Source: Plectosphaerella cucumerina (lineage: Eukaryota > Ascomycota > Sordariomycetes > Glomerellales > Plectosphaerellaceae). From it: a stretch of 64,000 nucleotides of DNA. Below, one piece after another: positions 33,243 through 44,014 of this stretch (positions within the stretch are counted from its first letter, which is position 1; every line of letters starts with the position of its first letter). The stretch is from the NCBI GenBank assembly GCA_020746995.1, contig JAGPXD010000007.1, positions 124,001 to 188,000 on the forward strand. The letters run 5' to 3'. The translations under genes and the position numbers were made by a program. The notes below the pieces were generated by a model, which did no database searches, had not been told where the DNA came from, and worked only from the letters and a program-made list of their open reading frames with translations.

Positions 33243-34258
33243 GTTCAGAGGTTGACTCGGATAGAGGGGGGCGAGGGGCAAGAGATGAGTAGTGTCTCGG
33301 AGAAATGGCTCGATGGGACTCTGGAGAGCGAGGTGCAGATGGAAGACAAATCGACTCGAGGTTGCGAGGATGGGAAAGAGGGGTGGGCAGGCAGTCAGCT
33401 TGGCCGGGCAGCCAGCCGAGAGAGCGACGGTGGGCGTGACGTGACATTACACACTGCGGCGAGATGCACGAGCGTGAGATGTGAGGGATGGGATGTGAAG
33501 GATGGGCAGCAGGGTTCTAGCACCTGCCCCCTGAGAGGGCAGCAAGAAACACGCGCCGCACACTGTGGGCGGGCGAGGCAGGGTCCAGTGTGGCAGTTTC
33601 CCGGGCGCTGGAGGGGCTAGTGCCTGATGAGGTTTAGCTTGCGAGCTTGGGCTCCCGCCGGCATGTTTCACCCCGCACTGGAGATGTCGGGTGCCGCGGA
33701 AAGACCTCCCCACCCACTGGAGGTCGCCCCTGCCAGTGCCCGCCCGTTCAATTGTTTCCAGTGCTCTCCGCCACCTCTTCTTCACCGTGCTCTGCCTCCG
33801 CCTGCCTCTCTGTGGCGGCTCTCACATTGTTACCTTTTCCAGCCAACCCCGGGCCTTGGCTTGATCGCATGTGCGCGGCCTGGGCGCGAGCAATGTTGCA
33901 CGGCATGGATGATACAGACGCAGATGCAGATGCAGACAGATGTTGATGCAGGTCGGTCGGTGTGCGTGCCTGGTCTGATGCCGCCCGAACCAGATCACGG
34001 TGCTCTGTTCCTCCCGTGTCCGGTCCTTGGTCTTGTCCGTACTCATACGACGCCAGGGACGCCAGCCCTGTGAATGCCGTGTCTTGTGTCGCATGCGCAA
34101 CCTCTTCCTTAGGTTCAGTCCTCGTCACTGAGTTCCTCTTAAGAGTCCAGTCGAGACCTCGGCAGCTCAGTTCGACACCGACGAGCGTGTTCGTCAACCC
34201 CAACCAAGCACCACCGACATATTCACCCTCGACTCCAGCTTGCGAATCTTCGACCACA
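33243..34258. promoter_or_regulatory. Divergent promoter region regulator / dehydrogenase
   Basis: 1016 bp between the start codons of the Zn2Cys6 regulator and the SDR. It contains a short repeat of gatgcagatgcaga near 33920. No regulator site could be assigned. Confidence 0.4.
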
Positions 34259-35338
34259 ATGGCATCACACCTAGTCACGTCCACTATGGAAGGCATCGCC
34301 ATCATCGGCCGCCTGGCCCTCTCCCCGCTGGTCTCTGGCCCGTTGGTTCTGGCATCAGCCTACACGCCAGACGCTCTCCAGGATGTTCTCGCCGCGGCTC
34401 CAGGGGAGCTGGGCGCTTCACTGCAATCGCTGCTCGACTCGCCAGCCGCCTTGACGGCCCTCCGCGCCCTCTTCGCCCTGAGCTTGCTCCGCCTGGGGAA
34501 CAATGCGCTCAGCAGGATGGCCTCGAACGCCTGGCGGCTGGGCCCGAGCCCCGGCTGGGACTGGCCAAATGAGATCGCCGTTGTTACAGGCGGATCGTCG
34601 GGTATCGGCAGAAGCATCGTCGAGGGCCTCGTCGCCATCGGCGTCCGCGTCGCTGTTCTCGACATCCAAGATCTACCTCCCGATATGCGAGACCGGCCTC
34701 TCATTTCATTCCATCGCTGCGACGTCACCTCGACAGCTTCCGTCGCTGAGGCTGCTGCCTCTGTCCGCCGCGAGCTCGGCCACCCTTCGATCCTCATCAA
34801 CAACGCCGGTGTCACGGCTCCGGCCCCGATCCTCAAGGTGCCCGAGGCCTTTTTGCGCAAGATCCTCGGCGTCAACCTCATGTCGCTCTGGTTCACCACC
34901 CAGGAGTTCCTGCCGCGCATGATTCAACTCGACAAGGGCCATGTCATCACTATCGCCAGTGTCGCCTCCTTCGTGGCCCTGACCTCGGCCGCCGACTACT
35001 CTGCGACAAAGGCCGGCGCTCTCGCGTTTCACGAAGCACTCGCCTCCGAGCTCAAGCACTGCTATAAATCCCCAAATGTCCTCACCACCGTCGTTCATCC
35101 GAACTTCGTCGACACCCCGTTGCTCCGCGACGTCAACGCCCGCCTCGACCGCGCCGGCGTCCGCCTCCTCAGTCCAGAACACATCTCGAGAGAAGTCGTC
35201 GCCCAGATCAAGAGCAGGCGGGGCGGACAGCTCATCATCCCATCATCCACCTCCGTTGTTTCCGGCATCAGGGGTTGGCCGACCTGGGTCCAGGAGCTCC
35301 TCCGCGACGTCGTCGGCCGCGGCTCTGTCAAGAAATGA
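34259..35338 (+). CDS. Short-chain dehydrogenase/reductase (membrane-associated, SDR16C-like)
   Basis: A single exon of 359 residues. The ATG at 34259 was taken; the frame is open further upstream but without family sequence. A hydrophobic N-terminal region of about 100 residues suggests membrane association. The classical SDR core follows: the cofactor motif TGGSSGIG (~118), an Asp after the second strand (AVLDIQD) that favours NAD over NADP, NNAGV, the catalytic Ser in ITIASVAS, and YSATKAG with Tyr and Lys. The pattern resembles retinol/17-beta-hydroxysteroid dehydrogenases of lipid droplets and ER. It would interconvert a secondary alcohol and a ketone; the substrate is unknown. Confidence 0.9.
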   Translation: MASHLVTSTMEGIAIIGRLALSPLVSGPLVLASAYTPDALQDVLAAAPGELGASLQSLLDSPAALTALRALFALSLLRLGNNALSRMASNAWRLGPSPGWDWPNEIAVVTGGSSGIGRSIVEGLVAIGVRVAVLDIQDLPPDMRDRPLISFHRCDVTSTASVAEAAASVRRELGHPSILINNAGVTAPAPILKVPEAFLRKILGVNLMSLWFTTQEFLPRMIQLDKGHVITIASVASFVALTSAADYSATKAGALAFHEALASELKHCYKSPNVLTTVVHPNFVDTPLLRDVNARLDRAGVRLLSPEHISREVVAQIKSRRGGQLIIPSSTSVVSGIRGWPTWVQELLRDVVGRGSVKK

Positions 35339-35820
35339 TCAGGTGAAACGAAACGGTGCGACCCTGGTACTGGTGCTGGTGCTGGTGATGAAGAGGAATG
35401 GCCAGGGCTAGAATGGCAACTCTCAGCAAGCATACATAATTAACCATGATTTACTATACCTTCTATTCCCATCTAGTCCTCGGCATATCATGCCTCCGGC
35501 CGGCACCTTTGCTTCTGTGATGCTGTCACAGCTGGGACGAAGGCAGACTGGGGTAACTTCAGATCGCCTCATGTGCCGTGGTTCAACACCAGCCGCCACA
35601 ATACCACCTAGCTAGTCCCCTCGTAGTGCCTGCGGCTGCTTCCGCAACCAGTGGCTTCCATCGTCTGGCATTGTTTTCCAACTGCCGTCAGCCGAGGTTC
35701 TGCTTAGATGCCGAATGCGGCTTCTAAACAGCAGAGAATACAAGACTTCCGCCAGCCCCTGGGAACCCTCCGAGTGCATGCCCCCCAAATTGTCACCATT
35801 CCTCACACATTCAGCCCATA
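35339..35820. other. Intergenic region
   Basis: 482 bp between two plus-strand genes. A short ggtactggtgctggtgctgg repeat lies just after the SDR stop. Nothing else was seen. Confidence 0.45.
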
Positions 35821-36969
35821 ATGGCCTTTCTTCAACCCAGGAATACCGCGCACTCCACCGCCTACATCCTGCTGTGCACGCCATGGCTCCTCTCCCAATT
35901 CGTGTTTGACCTCTCGCTCACCGTCCTGCCATGGACGCGGCCGACAGCCAAGTGGTCCATGGTACAGGCCGCACGCATGCGACTTGTCAAACTGTTCCTC
36001 TTCTACTGGTCACTCGCCCACTCTGGGAATCGTCTGTCGCTGCGCGAGGGCAAGGAGAAGAACCGGTTTGAGATTGGCCGTCCGGCAAGCTCGAAACTGT
36101 ACCGAGGGCCGCTGTCTGATGCCGAAATCCAGCCTGCCCCGGTCGGCATGACTTGGACGCCCACCCGACCCCCGGCCCCTGGGTCCATGAATGCGCAGGT
36201 CGTCGTCGATCTGCACATCCACGGCGGCGCATTCGTTATTGGCGACGGCCGCGACGAAGACACCGGCTTCCTCGCCCACACTTTGATCCGCCACATGGGT
36301 TGCACGCATGTTTGCTCGCCGCAGTATCGCCTTGCCGGCGGTGACAAGGGCCGCTTCCCAGCCCCGGTGCAGGATGCTCTTACAACCTACCTGTGGCTCC
36401 TGAGGGAGAAGAAGATTCCCGCCTCCCAGATCATCCTGTCAGGCGACTCGGCAGGGGCCAACATCGCCCTGGGTCTACTGCGGTACATTCACGAGCATGG
36501 AAGGGAGGACGACATCCCGTTCCCGGCGGCCGTCGGCCTCTGGTCACCTTGGGTCGATGTCAGCGCGGCTCTCATCCACGACATGACCTTGTCGCCCAAC
36601 TACAAGACGGACTACATCAACCCTCACTTTAGTCGATGGGGTGCCACATCCATCACAGGCCAGGGCGTCATCGACCCCATGAGCCCGTATCTGTCGCCGC
36701 TGCACCACCCCTTCCAAGTCGAGGCGGACATGCCTGTCTTCATCCACGCCGGGGCGCGGGAGGTTCTGATCGACGAGATCGAGAGCTTCGCCCAGCTCTA
36801 CTCCAAGTCTGGCTGGAAGACCCATCTGCTCGTGTCAAAGGTTTGCCCACATGACATTATCCTCCTCGGCCCAAAGATTGGGTTTCATCGGGAGGCCGAA
36901 GAGGCCGCCAGGGAAGCGGGGGCTTTCCTCTCTGACACCACATCGCTGAAGCTGCGGTCAACTCCCTGA
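35821..36969 (+). CDS. Alpha/beta-hydrolase, HSL-type esterase
   Basis: A single exon of 382 residues starting at the ATG at 35821. A hydrophobic N-terminal segment (STAYILLCTPWLLSQFVFDL) suggests a membrane anchor or signal. The catalytic domain has the oxyanion motif HIHGGAFVIG (~139), SPQYRLAGG, the nucleophile elbow SGDSAGANIALG (~220), the acid region in HAGAREVLIDE and His in VCPHDIILL. The family hydrolyses esters and short lipids. Between an SDR and a Baeyer-Villiger-type monooxygenase, its logical role would be to open the ester or lactone that the monooxygenase forms. That role is inferred from context. Confidence 0.88.
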   Translation: MAFLQPRNTAHSTAYILLCTPWLLSQFVFDLSLTVLPWTRPTAKWSMVQAARMRLVKLFLFYWSLAHSGNRLSLREGKEKNRFEIGRPASSKLYRGPLSDAEIQPAPVGMTWTPTRPPAPGSMNAQVVVDLHIHGGAFVIGDGRDEDTGFLAHTLIRHMGCTHVCSPQYRLAGGDKGRFPAPVQDALTTYLWLLREKKIPASQIILSGDSAGANIALGLLRYIHEHGREDDIPFPAAVGLWSPWVDVSAALIHDMTLSPNYKTDYINPHFSRWGATSITGQGVIDPMSPYLSPLHHPFQVEADMPVFIHAGAREVLIDEIESFAQLYSKSGWKTHLLVSKVCPHDIILLGPKIGFHREAEEAAREAGAFLSDTTSLKLRSTP

Positions 36970-37854
36970 AGAGCGCCTGGTTGCGATGTGCATGAGGGTG
37001 GGTTCGAGCTGGGCCAGGGCTCGGGGGTGGTTGGTTGCTGGTGCCAAGAATAGGGGCGACCACTGGCCTGCAGTAATTTACTTTTTCCCCCGCCAAATTC
37101 TCCGAGTCTTGCCCCGTGAAGCTTTTCAATTAGGGGATCACCAACGGGGACGTCCCCCGAAGGAACCTTGAACCATAAACAGGGCCCTGTCGCTACCAGT
37201 GACGGCACGCTGTTCTCCCCCGAAGGCCAACCGTCTCATTAACCCCCCTTTCCCCTTTGGGCCCCAGCTTCCGAGCGCTGCATGCTGTCGGCGTTCGATT
37301 CCACGTCAGGATGCTTCTAGTGCGCATTTAACCGCTGCAGCCCCCCCCCTTGTGACACCAGATGGCACGAGTCGACGCTGCCCACCAGTGGCCACTGGCC
37401 GATGGTTGTCCCGACTCCCCTACCGGATTGGGAACAACTTTGCGATTGATGGGATGACTGTTTGTGTTCCCATCCTCGCATTTCGAAGCCGATTGGGCGG
37501 TTATTCGCAAGGCTTAGCCGTTAGGGCTATTGATGTTAACTCTTCATCATGCGCTGCAACCCCGACGGAGTTTGATGCTGCTCTTCCTCGGCACCGGGGT
37601 CGTTATGCGGCATCCTGGCAATGCATTCTGGCATTTGAACCCCGGCAAGCTTCTTTTACCCCACGCCGAGGCTATTCGTGTTATCATCGGACCTTCGCCA
37701 CCGGCTTCGCTCCTCGGGGGACCGACTTTCATGGAAGCTGCCGCGGCTCGACAGCCCCTCCATCTGCCTTATCTGAACGCTCATCCCAACTTCTTCCCAT
37801 CATCACTTGTCACCTCCTTTGACATATCAAGATCCTTCTCTTTGACAGAGAAGG
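36970..37854. other. Intergenic region upstream of the monooxygenase
   Basis: 885 bp with C-rich runs near 37232 and 37341. A 207-codon plus-strand ORF here has no domain and a composition unlike its neighbours. No gene is called. Confidence 0.45.
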
Positions 37855-39351
37855 ATGTCATCGAACAACGAGAAACAAAACACCATGCCTTCCAACGCTG
37901 GAGAAAGCCGACTTCACGACATTATCGTCATCGGGGCTGGAATATCTGGCATCAATGCTGCCTATCGCATCCAGACGGAGGCCCCTTTACATCTCAACTA
38001 TGTCATCCTAGAAGGGCGAGAGTCCCTCGGAGGTACCTGGGATCTCTTCAAGTACCCTGGCATCCGCTCTGACTCCGACATCTTCACCTTTGGTTTCCCC
38101 TGGAGCCCATGGGGCAATGGCGAGTCGCTGCCAGCCGGTGGCAAGATCAAGAACTACATCGAGAGGTCTGCCAAGTCGGCCGGTATCGACCAGCACATAC
38201 TGTACAGGCACTCAGTGGCCTCGGCGGACTGGTGCTCGGATATCAAGAGGTGGAAGCTCAAGGTTCACGTCCCGGAAAACCCTCAACCGGTGACTTTCGA
38301 GGCACGCTTTGTTGTCCTCGGAACGGGGTACTACGACTACAAGACGCCTCTCCAGGCCACCATCCCCGGCATCCAGAACTTCGGCGGCAAAGTAATACAT
38401 CCCCAGTTTTGGCCAGAGAACTACGACTACACCGGAAAGAACGTCGTTGTCATCGGCAGCGGTGCTACGGCTGTCACCATCCTGCCCTCCATGGCCGACA
38501 GCGCCAGCCGGGTGACGATGTTGCAGAGAAGCCCGGGTTACATCATGCCCCTCCCCTCGACGAGCCTCCTGACATCCCTACTCTTCACCCTCCTCCCCGC
38601 CCTCACGGCCCATTTCATCAGCCGAGTCCTTTGGCTCTTCAAGAGCTACATCACGACCCTCGTGTGCCAGAGATGTCCTGGCCTGGCCAAGAATCTCATC
38701 AGGCGCCGCACGATTCGCGAGCTTCCCCCAGACATCAGTTGGGACCCCCACTTCAAGCCTCGGTACAACCCCTGGGAGCAACGTTTCTGCGCCTGCATGG
38801 ACGGTGATTTCTTCGCCGCCCTTCGATCCGGCAAGGCGGATGTTGTGACGGACAAGATCCGGATGGTTACAGAGAAGACAATCGAGCTGCAGTCTGGCGC
38901 AACGCTGCACCCGGACATCATCGTCACCGCGACAGGCCTGAAGCTCAAGTTTGGCGGAGGCATCGACTTCAGGATGGACGGACAGGCGTTTGACGTGGCC
39001 GACAAGTTTGCGTGGAAATCGGCCATGCTTCAGGATGTGCCGAACCTGTTCTTCATGACGGGCTACGAGAACGCCTCGTGGACGTTGGGGGCTGATGTGG
39101 GCGCACGCCTTTTTGTGCGGATTTTACGACGGATTGAGGAGGCCAAGGCCAAGGCGGTGGTGCCTCGCCTGGCCTCGCCGGAAGACATGCCGGCGACGCC
39201 CATGATGCGCCTGACGTCAACATACCTGGAGAATGCAGGCAGCATCTTGCCGAAGGGCGGCACGGGTCACTGGGGCCCGAAGTCTAATTATTTTGTCGAC
39301 ATGGTCGGCGCTAGGTGGGGGAGTATCCCGAAGGATCTGGAGATGATTTGA
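37855..39351 (+). CDS. Baeyer-Villiger-type flavin monooxygenase
   Basis: A single exon of 498 residues. The FAD-binding motif is VIGAGISGINAAY (~26), followed by GGTWDLFKYPGIRSDSDI as in class B flavin monooxygenases. The fingerprint FGGKVIHPQFWP fits the Baeyer-Villiger pattern F-x-G-x3-H-x3-W-P, and the NADPH motif is VVVIGSGATAV. VTATGLKLKFGG and an intact C-terminal domain follow. The enzyme should insert oxygen next to a carbonyl (ketone to ester or lactone), or oxygenate a heteroatom, using NADPH and O2. An SMM-like stretch between 220 and 270 is hydrophobic. It is the last gene of the putative catabolic block. Confidence 0.9.
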   Translation: MSSNNEKQNTMPSNAGESRLHDIIVIGAGISGINAAYRIQTEAPLHLNYVILEGRESLGGTWDLFKYPGIRSDSDIFTFGFPWSPWGNGESLPAGGKIKNYIERSAKSAGIDQHILYRHSVASADWCSDIKRWKLKVHVPENPQPVTFEARFVVLGTGYYDYKTPLQATIPGIQNFGGKVIHPQFWPENYDYTGKNVVVIGSGATAVTILPSMADSASRVTMLQRSPGYIMPLPSTSLLTSLLFTLLPALTAHFISRVLWLFKSYITTLVCQRCPGLAKNLIRRRTIRELPPDISWDPHFKPRYNPWEQRFCACMDGDFFAALRSGKADVVTDKIRMVTEKTIELQSGATLHPDIIVTATGLKLKFGGGIDFRMDGQAFDVADKFAWKSAMLQDVPNLFFMTGYENASWTLGADVGARLFVRILRRIEEAKAKAVVPRLASPEDMPATPMMRLTSTYLENAGSILPKGGTGHWGPKSNYFVDMVGARWGSIPKDLEMI

Positions 39352-40119
39352 GGCATAGGGTTGGTATTGGGAGCATCTTCAGGCTATCAGCGCATTGGTT
39401 TCTGTCGGCATTCCCCTGTCTACCTAGATGGTCAGAAGGGACCTAATAGTTAGCGATCTGTTTCTCGAGCATTGTTGACAGCTACACACGTGAATATCTC
39501 CCTGTTGCCCGAAGTATTGGCTGTAAGTCTGCCCCCATGCTGCATCACGACGTCGTCCGTCAGCGAGCCACTATGCGCTTAACGACAAAAGCGTCACAGT
39601 AGCCGCGGGCGCTGGATCGGGGCTCCAGAGGCCCCGAGCCCGTCCGTTCAGCGGACATGTCTGGGCGTGGGGAAGCCCTGATACTGCTGAGCCCTGCACT
39701 GCCTGCAGTGAACACCCACCGTGATCTACTGGTTGTGCCTGTAGCTGACTTCCCCATCTGGGAAGGCTTTCCGAGCTGCAGCCCGTCATCACAGGTGTCA
39801 GAGGCCCAGTATTACAGGGGCGTTCTGTGGAAGTCGAGAGGCGCAGCCGACCGGGAGCGTTGCCAAGACTACGGACAGCGGGCTTGAAAACGAGGACCGC
39901 CTGAAACCCAGGCTTGGCTTGCTGACACAGGCGCGCGTCAATAAAACGGACTCGGCCAACATTTATGAACCGAGCATCATCCCCTCAAGTTGAGAGAAGC
40001 AACGCTGCATCGTTCGCCTCGACACACATCACACATACACGCACACTCACCTAGCTGAGACGCACACACCGCTTGTCGACGCACATCTGCGACTCCTTCA
40101 GCGCCTGTTTATCCTCACC
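39352..40119. other. Intergenic region
   Basis: 768 bp with the 3' flank of the monooxygenase and the promoter of the Sec14-like gene. A CA-rich leader (about 40020-40070) precedes the Sec14-like start. Confidence 0.45.
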
Positions 40120-41336
40120 ATGGCCCAGACCACGGATGCGACAGCCGGGACGCTCGGCCATCTGACCGCCGATGAGACGCGGTCACTGCAGGAGGCCTGG
40201 GTCCATCTCCTCAGACTGAGCGGCGTGAACGTCCCCAACGAGAAGATCCCGGACAGGAAGGATGAGCTACTCGAGGAGTTCGCGGACAAGAGCCCCGAGG
40301 CTTTCGACCGCGACCTCTGGAGCCTCATGGCCGCGGATCATCCGGATGCCACGGTGCTCCGTTTTCTGCGCGCGCGCAAGTGGGACGTGCCAAAGGGCGT
40401 TGCCATGCTGACGTCCGCTGTCAACTGGCGTCGGGAGCGGCGGATTGACGAGGACATCATCCAAGGCGGCGAGAGCGTCGCGCTCAAGGCGTCGCCGACG
40501 ACAGATGACGAGGGCTTCATCAAGCAGTACCGCTCGGGCAAGAGCTACATCAGGGGCACCGACAACGAGAACCGCCCGGTTCACATCATCAGGTCGCGCC
40601 TTCATGACCCAAACATGCAGTCGCCCGAGGCTATGGAGGCTTTCATTCTGCACAACATTGAGAGCGTCAGAATGCTGGCCGCCAGGGTTCCGATCGAGAA
40701 AGCCTGCCTCATCTTTGACCTGGGTGGATTCGGGCTTCGCAACATGGATTTCCACGTCATCAGGTTCCTCGTCACCGTCTTTGAGGCGCGGTATCCGGAG
40801 ACGCTGGGGGCTGTCCACGTTCACAAGGCCCCATTCGTCTTCTGGGGTGCGCATCTCCTGTCCTCCCATGTTTGCGGGTCGCGAGCTAACAAGAACCAGG
40901 CATCTGGAGCATCGTCAAGCGATGGCTGGACCCCGTCATTGCCGCCAAGATCACATTCACCAACGGCTCAGACTTGAAGAAGTACATTCCCGCGGAGAAT
41001 CTGCAAAAGTGCTACGGCGGCAAGGACGACTGGGAGTACAAGTACTTCGAGCCGGTGCCCGGCGAAAATGACCACTCGGATGACGAGAAGAAGGCCGTGG
41101 AGGAGCAAGAGCGCAAGGAACTTCTGCAGCGACTGCAGAAGCTTACGGTGGAATGGATTGCTCTCGACGCCGCCTCGACTGAGGCAAAGGCAAAAGACGC
41201 GGAGAGGGGGTCCGTCATCAAGGAGCTGCAGCAGAACTACTGGAGGCTCGACCCGTACAAGAGGGCGAGGACGTACTACCATCGGTCGGGAGTGCTGGAC
41301 GCCTTGGGCAAGGTCGACTTCAAGGCAGCAGCGTAG
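40120..41336 (+). CDS. Sec14-like CRAL-TRIO lipid-transfer protein
   Basis: Exons 40120-40846 and 40900-41336 with a 53-nt intron (gtgcgc..accag, phase 1, gctaac branch); 387 residues. A CRAL-TRIO-N helix (TVLRFLRARKWDVPKGVAML, ~82) precedes the lipid-binding CRAL-TRIO domain with KSYIRGTDNENRPV, KACLIFDLGGFGLRNMDF, ARYPETLGAVHVHKAPFVF and, after the splice, IWSIVKRWLDPVIAAKI. The charged C-terminal extension (DDEKKAVEEQERKELLQRL) is probably a coiled coil. Such proteins exchange phosphatidylinositol and other lipids between membranes and support phosphoinositide signalling. It is cytosolic or peripheral. Confidence 0.92.
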
Positions 41337-41803
41337 CATTCCAGGGGTGCTGGGCTAGGGCAGGGCGGCACACCCGCCGCGCGAAGGCCATGAGTCTAGG
41401 GGGAGTAGGACGGACTACCGTGTCTGGGTCATTTAAGTAGCGAGGAGCATCGATCATAATGTTTACATCAATCTTTCATCCGGGGTTGAGGGTTCAGTTT
41501 TGATGTGGCTGCAGTCATCTTCGTCATGGAGGGCTTCCCTCAGGCGCTTCAGCTGTCTCGACACTCACCTGCTGCAACCCCAGGTCACATCTCACTCCGC
41601 CCAATTAGCCCCCATGACCTGCAGCCCACCATGAAAGGCGTTGCCGTGCATGCGGCGCTCAACTAGATGCGTGCTTGCGAGGTGCATCTCCGATGAACCC
41701 TGTATTACTACACACATATACCTACCTTCTTAGGTCCCTTAATCTACCTTGTTCGCACAGCAGCCTCGCGTCCTGGGCCTGACTTACCCAGATTCAGCAC
41801 GCG
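41337..41803. other. Convergent 3' region
   Basis: 467 bp between the ends of the Sec14-like and Gpi18 genes. Nothing was recognised. Confidence 0.45.
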
Positions 41804-43249
41804 TCATGCCGGGGGCAGGAAGCATGCAAAGAGCGCCGCTTGGACGAGGGCATAAATGACGCTGAAGGCGACGATGCGGTTTGCCCATTTCTTCCTCGCA
41901 AGGTCGCCCCCCCTCAAAGCAGCTGCCACCCACCAGTACCACACCGGATAGCCGGATGACAGCCTGGTGATGATTTGGACATGGTAGCTGGCAAGCGCCA
42001 GGACCGCCAGGGCGACTTGCAGCACGGCCATTGATGCTACCAGAACTCGGGAGCTGGAGGTCTGGGACGAAAGGTCTGCGTCAGACTTGCCCTTGCCCCG
42101 AGCGGTTGCGCTGGCTCTGCTGCCCGCGGCGAGCTGTGAGGGCTGCCTAGCGATCTCAACGCCTGACTTGATGAAGATGATGATGACCGGCGCCGCTAGG
42201 AGAAAGAGCGGGATGTTCGACACAGACCAGTAACGAAGAAAGCCAACGCCCCTGCGATTCATCAGCACTCGTCCCAAAGGTCCACCGATAGGCATAAGGC
42301 AGGGACACTGAACTGACCAATAGTGCTCCTGGACATAGGTGTAGATGCTTGGGATGGCGCTGTCACACCAAGGGGGTGCCGCGGATGAGCCCGAGCAATA
42401 CCGCCGGTAAGCCACCGCTTGAGGGACGACAGACCCCGAGGCGACAAGGAGGCCCCCAACGATGGGCCCAAACAGCGATGCGGCGTCAGGCAAAGGGTTT
42501 TCACCGGCTATGAGAGGCGACACCACAACACGCAGGCACTCGGCCGCGAAAGGTATGCCGTTGAGCAAGCCGTTGGATCGGAAGACCGTCGCGAGTCCAA
42601 AAGCGCAGCCCGCAGCAATCTGTAGCCCTGTGGTTTGTGCAAGATTCGCCGAATCCCTGGTTGCCTTGGCAAGGAGAGTGTATCCCAGGAAGGAGAGGAA
42701 TGCAAAGGGCGCTTCCTGGTAGCCAGCCGACAAGAACACTCCAGCTGGCGAGATGATGTGCAGCAAGGCGGCGAAAAAGGCCAGTTCCTGTGCTGAGTTG
42801 CGACCGGTGGTCTTGTCGCGAGCTCCAAAGAGACTGCAAGTCAACTGATAGAGCGTCCACACCGCTCCCCAGTGTGAGGCGTGTGCGATGATGATGCCGA
42901 TGGCAGCCTCAAAGCCGAGATCGTCGGCGGGCGCAAGACCGAGAGCTCTTGGGATGAATGCCAGCAGCGACACCAATCCTGGGAGACCAGGTCCGAAAGC
43001 CCATTCTTGCTCGTAGATGCGGCCGTGGTGGGCGGCCGAGGTGAAGTAGATGGCATCCCAACGGGTGAGTCGGGTAACGAGGGAGCCGGCTGACGTGGTC
43101 TCATCGCGGCCCAGGGCGAGGGTCGTCGATGTGTCGTACGAGGGACCCGTGAGGGAGCTGGCGAGTACAATCGCCAGTATCAGGGCCTTCCATGACAAGA
43201 AGACGGTGAGAAGGGTGTGCACCGGGTGATTGGCATGGTGTTCAATCAT
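41804..43249 (-). CDS. GPI18: GPI mannosyltransferase 2 (Gpi18/PIG-V)
   Basis: Exons 43249-42318 and 42251-41804; 459 residues. The first ATG of the open frame is at 43249 (MIEHHANHPVHTLL). The luminal motif RLTRWDAIYFTSAAHHGRIYEQEWAFGPGLPG is the PIG-V signature with the catalytic Asp. FLSAGYQEAPFAFLSFLGY, FRSNGLLNGIPF and VGFLRYWSVSNIPLFLLAAP follow. About eight membrane spans are visible. The enzyme adds the second mannose to the GPI precursor in the ER. The 66-nt intron 42252-42317 contains no stop and keeps frame if retained. Removing it gives the family-conserved HYWGVGFLRYW junction. Confidence 0.93.
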   Translation of the reverse strand: MIEHHANHPVHTLLTVFLSWKALILAIVLASSLTGPSYDTSTTLALGRDETTSAGSLVTRLTRWDAIYFTSAAHHGRIYEQEWAFGPGLPGLVSLLAFIPRALGLAPADDLGFEAAIGIIIAHASHWGAVWTLYQLTCSLFGARDKTTGRNSAQELAFFAALLHIISPAGVFLSAGYQEAPFAFLSFLGYTLLAKATRDSANLAQTTGLQIAAGCAFGLATVFRSNGLLNGIPFAAECLRVVVSPLIAGENPLPDAASLFGPIVGGLLVASGSVVPQAVAYRRYCSGSSAAPPWCDSAIPSIYTYVQEHYWSVQCPCLMPIGGPLGRVLMNRRGVGFLRYWSVSNIPLFLLAAPVIIIFIKSGVEIARQPSQLAAGSRASATARGKGKSDADLSSQTSSSRVLVASMAVLQVALAVLALASYHVQIITRLSSGYPVWYWWVAAALRGGDLARKKWANRIVAFSVIYALVQAALFACFLPPA

Positions 43250-44014
43250 GTTGAGGGTCTGGCTGGTGGTAGCCAGAGGTGCGCATGTCGCGATGCCAGT
43301 CCGGTTGCAGCAGCTGAGCGATCCTTCCGAATGGTGTAGAGTGCTATCGAGTCTGCCAGCGCTGGGCAATCGATGGCGGATCTAGACTTCGATGGCTGTC
43401 AATGGCGAACAAGATAGATGCAGAGGCCAGAGGTCGATTCGTTGATGATGGAACATGAAGGAGGTTCCGTGGTCGGCGAAGCAGCGCGAAATTGAAGGGG
43501 CCAGCGTCAAGGTGGTAGAAGGAGCTGGCAGCAGCCGAGAACAGCCGGTGGGTCATGAGCAGTCGGTCCATGGCCGCCCGGCAGCCCCTGAATGATCACC
43601 CCGCCTCGATTGATCTGAATGAAAGGGGGCATCTGCACATCATCTCTAGCACTCAATGAAATGCGTACAAAGTAGTTATCAGCCAATGTTTAAAGACAAT
43701 TCAGTGGAAAGATTCAAAAAGGAACAGAGGGAGAAACGAGGATTTCTTTCCCGTGTCGACCTCACACCTCTTGCACTTTCAAGATTGGGAGCAGTCCATT
43801 CAGTGGCGGCTTACACGTCAGTGCCTCACGCCCCTGAAACCCTGCATTGCTCCAGGTCTCCCCGCTGTTCAGCATCATCACTTCGTCTGGCCGCCCCTCA
43901 ATTGGTAGCTCCTATGCATCGCCGTCATTCGAGGCCATCCTCACCTCGATAACTTCACTTCCAGCTTGTCTTTCCAGCAACATATCTTGTAAATCTCATC
44001 CCACCTTCATCAAT
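43250..44014. other. Intergenic region between Gpi18 and tRNA
   Basis: 765 bp with the Gpi18 promoter and leader on the left. The right half is more AT-rich. No gene was seen. Confidence 0.45.

Noticed and set aside
33962..34258. 99-codon upstream extension of the SDR
   Set aside because: Composition differs and the hydrophobic N-terminus begins after the ATG at 34259; the extension is more likely promoter and leader.
31040..37352. Shared CCCCCTTGTGA string at about 31041 and 37345 as a cluster regulatory site
   Set aside because: One copy lies downstream of the regulator gene, the other is part of a C run; two copies of a C-rich string are weak evidence.
37199..37822. 207-codon plus-strand ORF before the monooxygenase
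   Set aside because: No recognisable motif, rich in Arg/Ser/Pro from local composition, and it overlaps the monooxygenase promoter.
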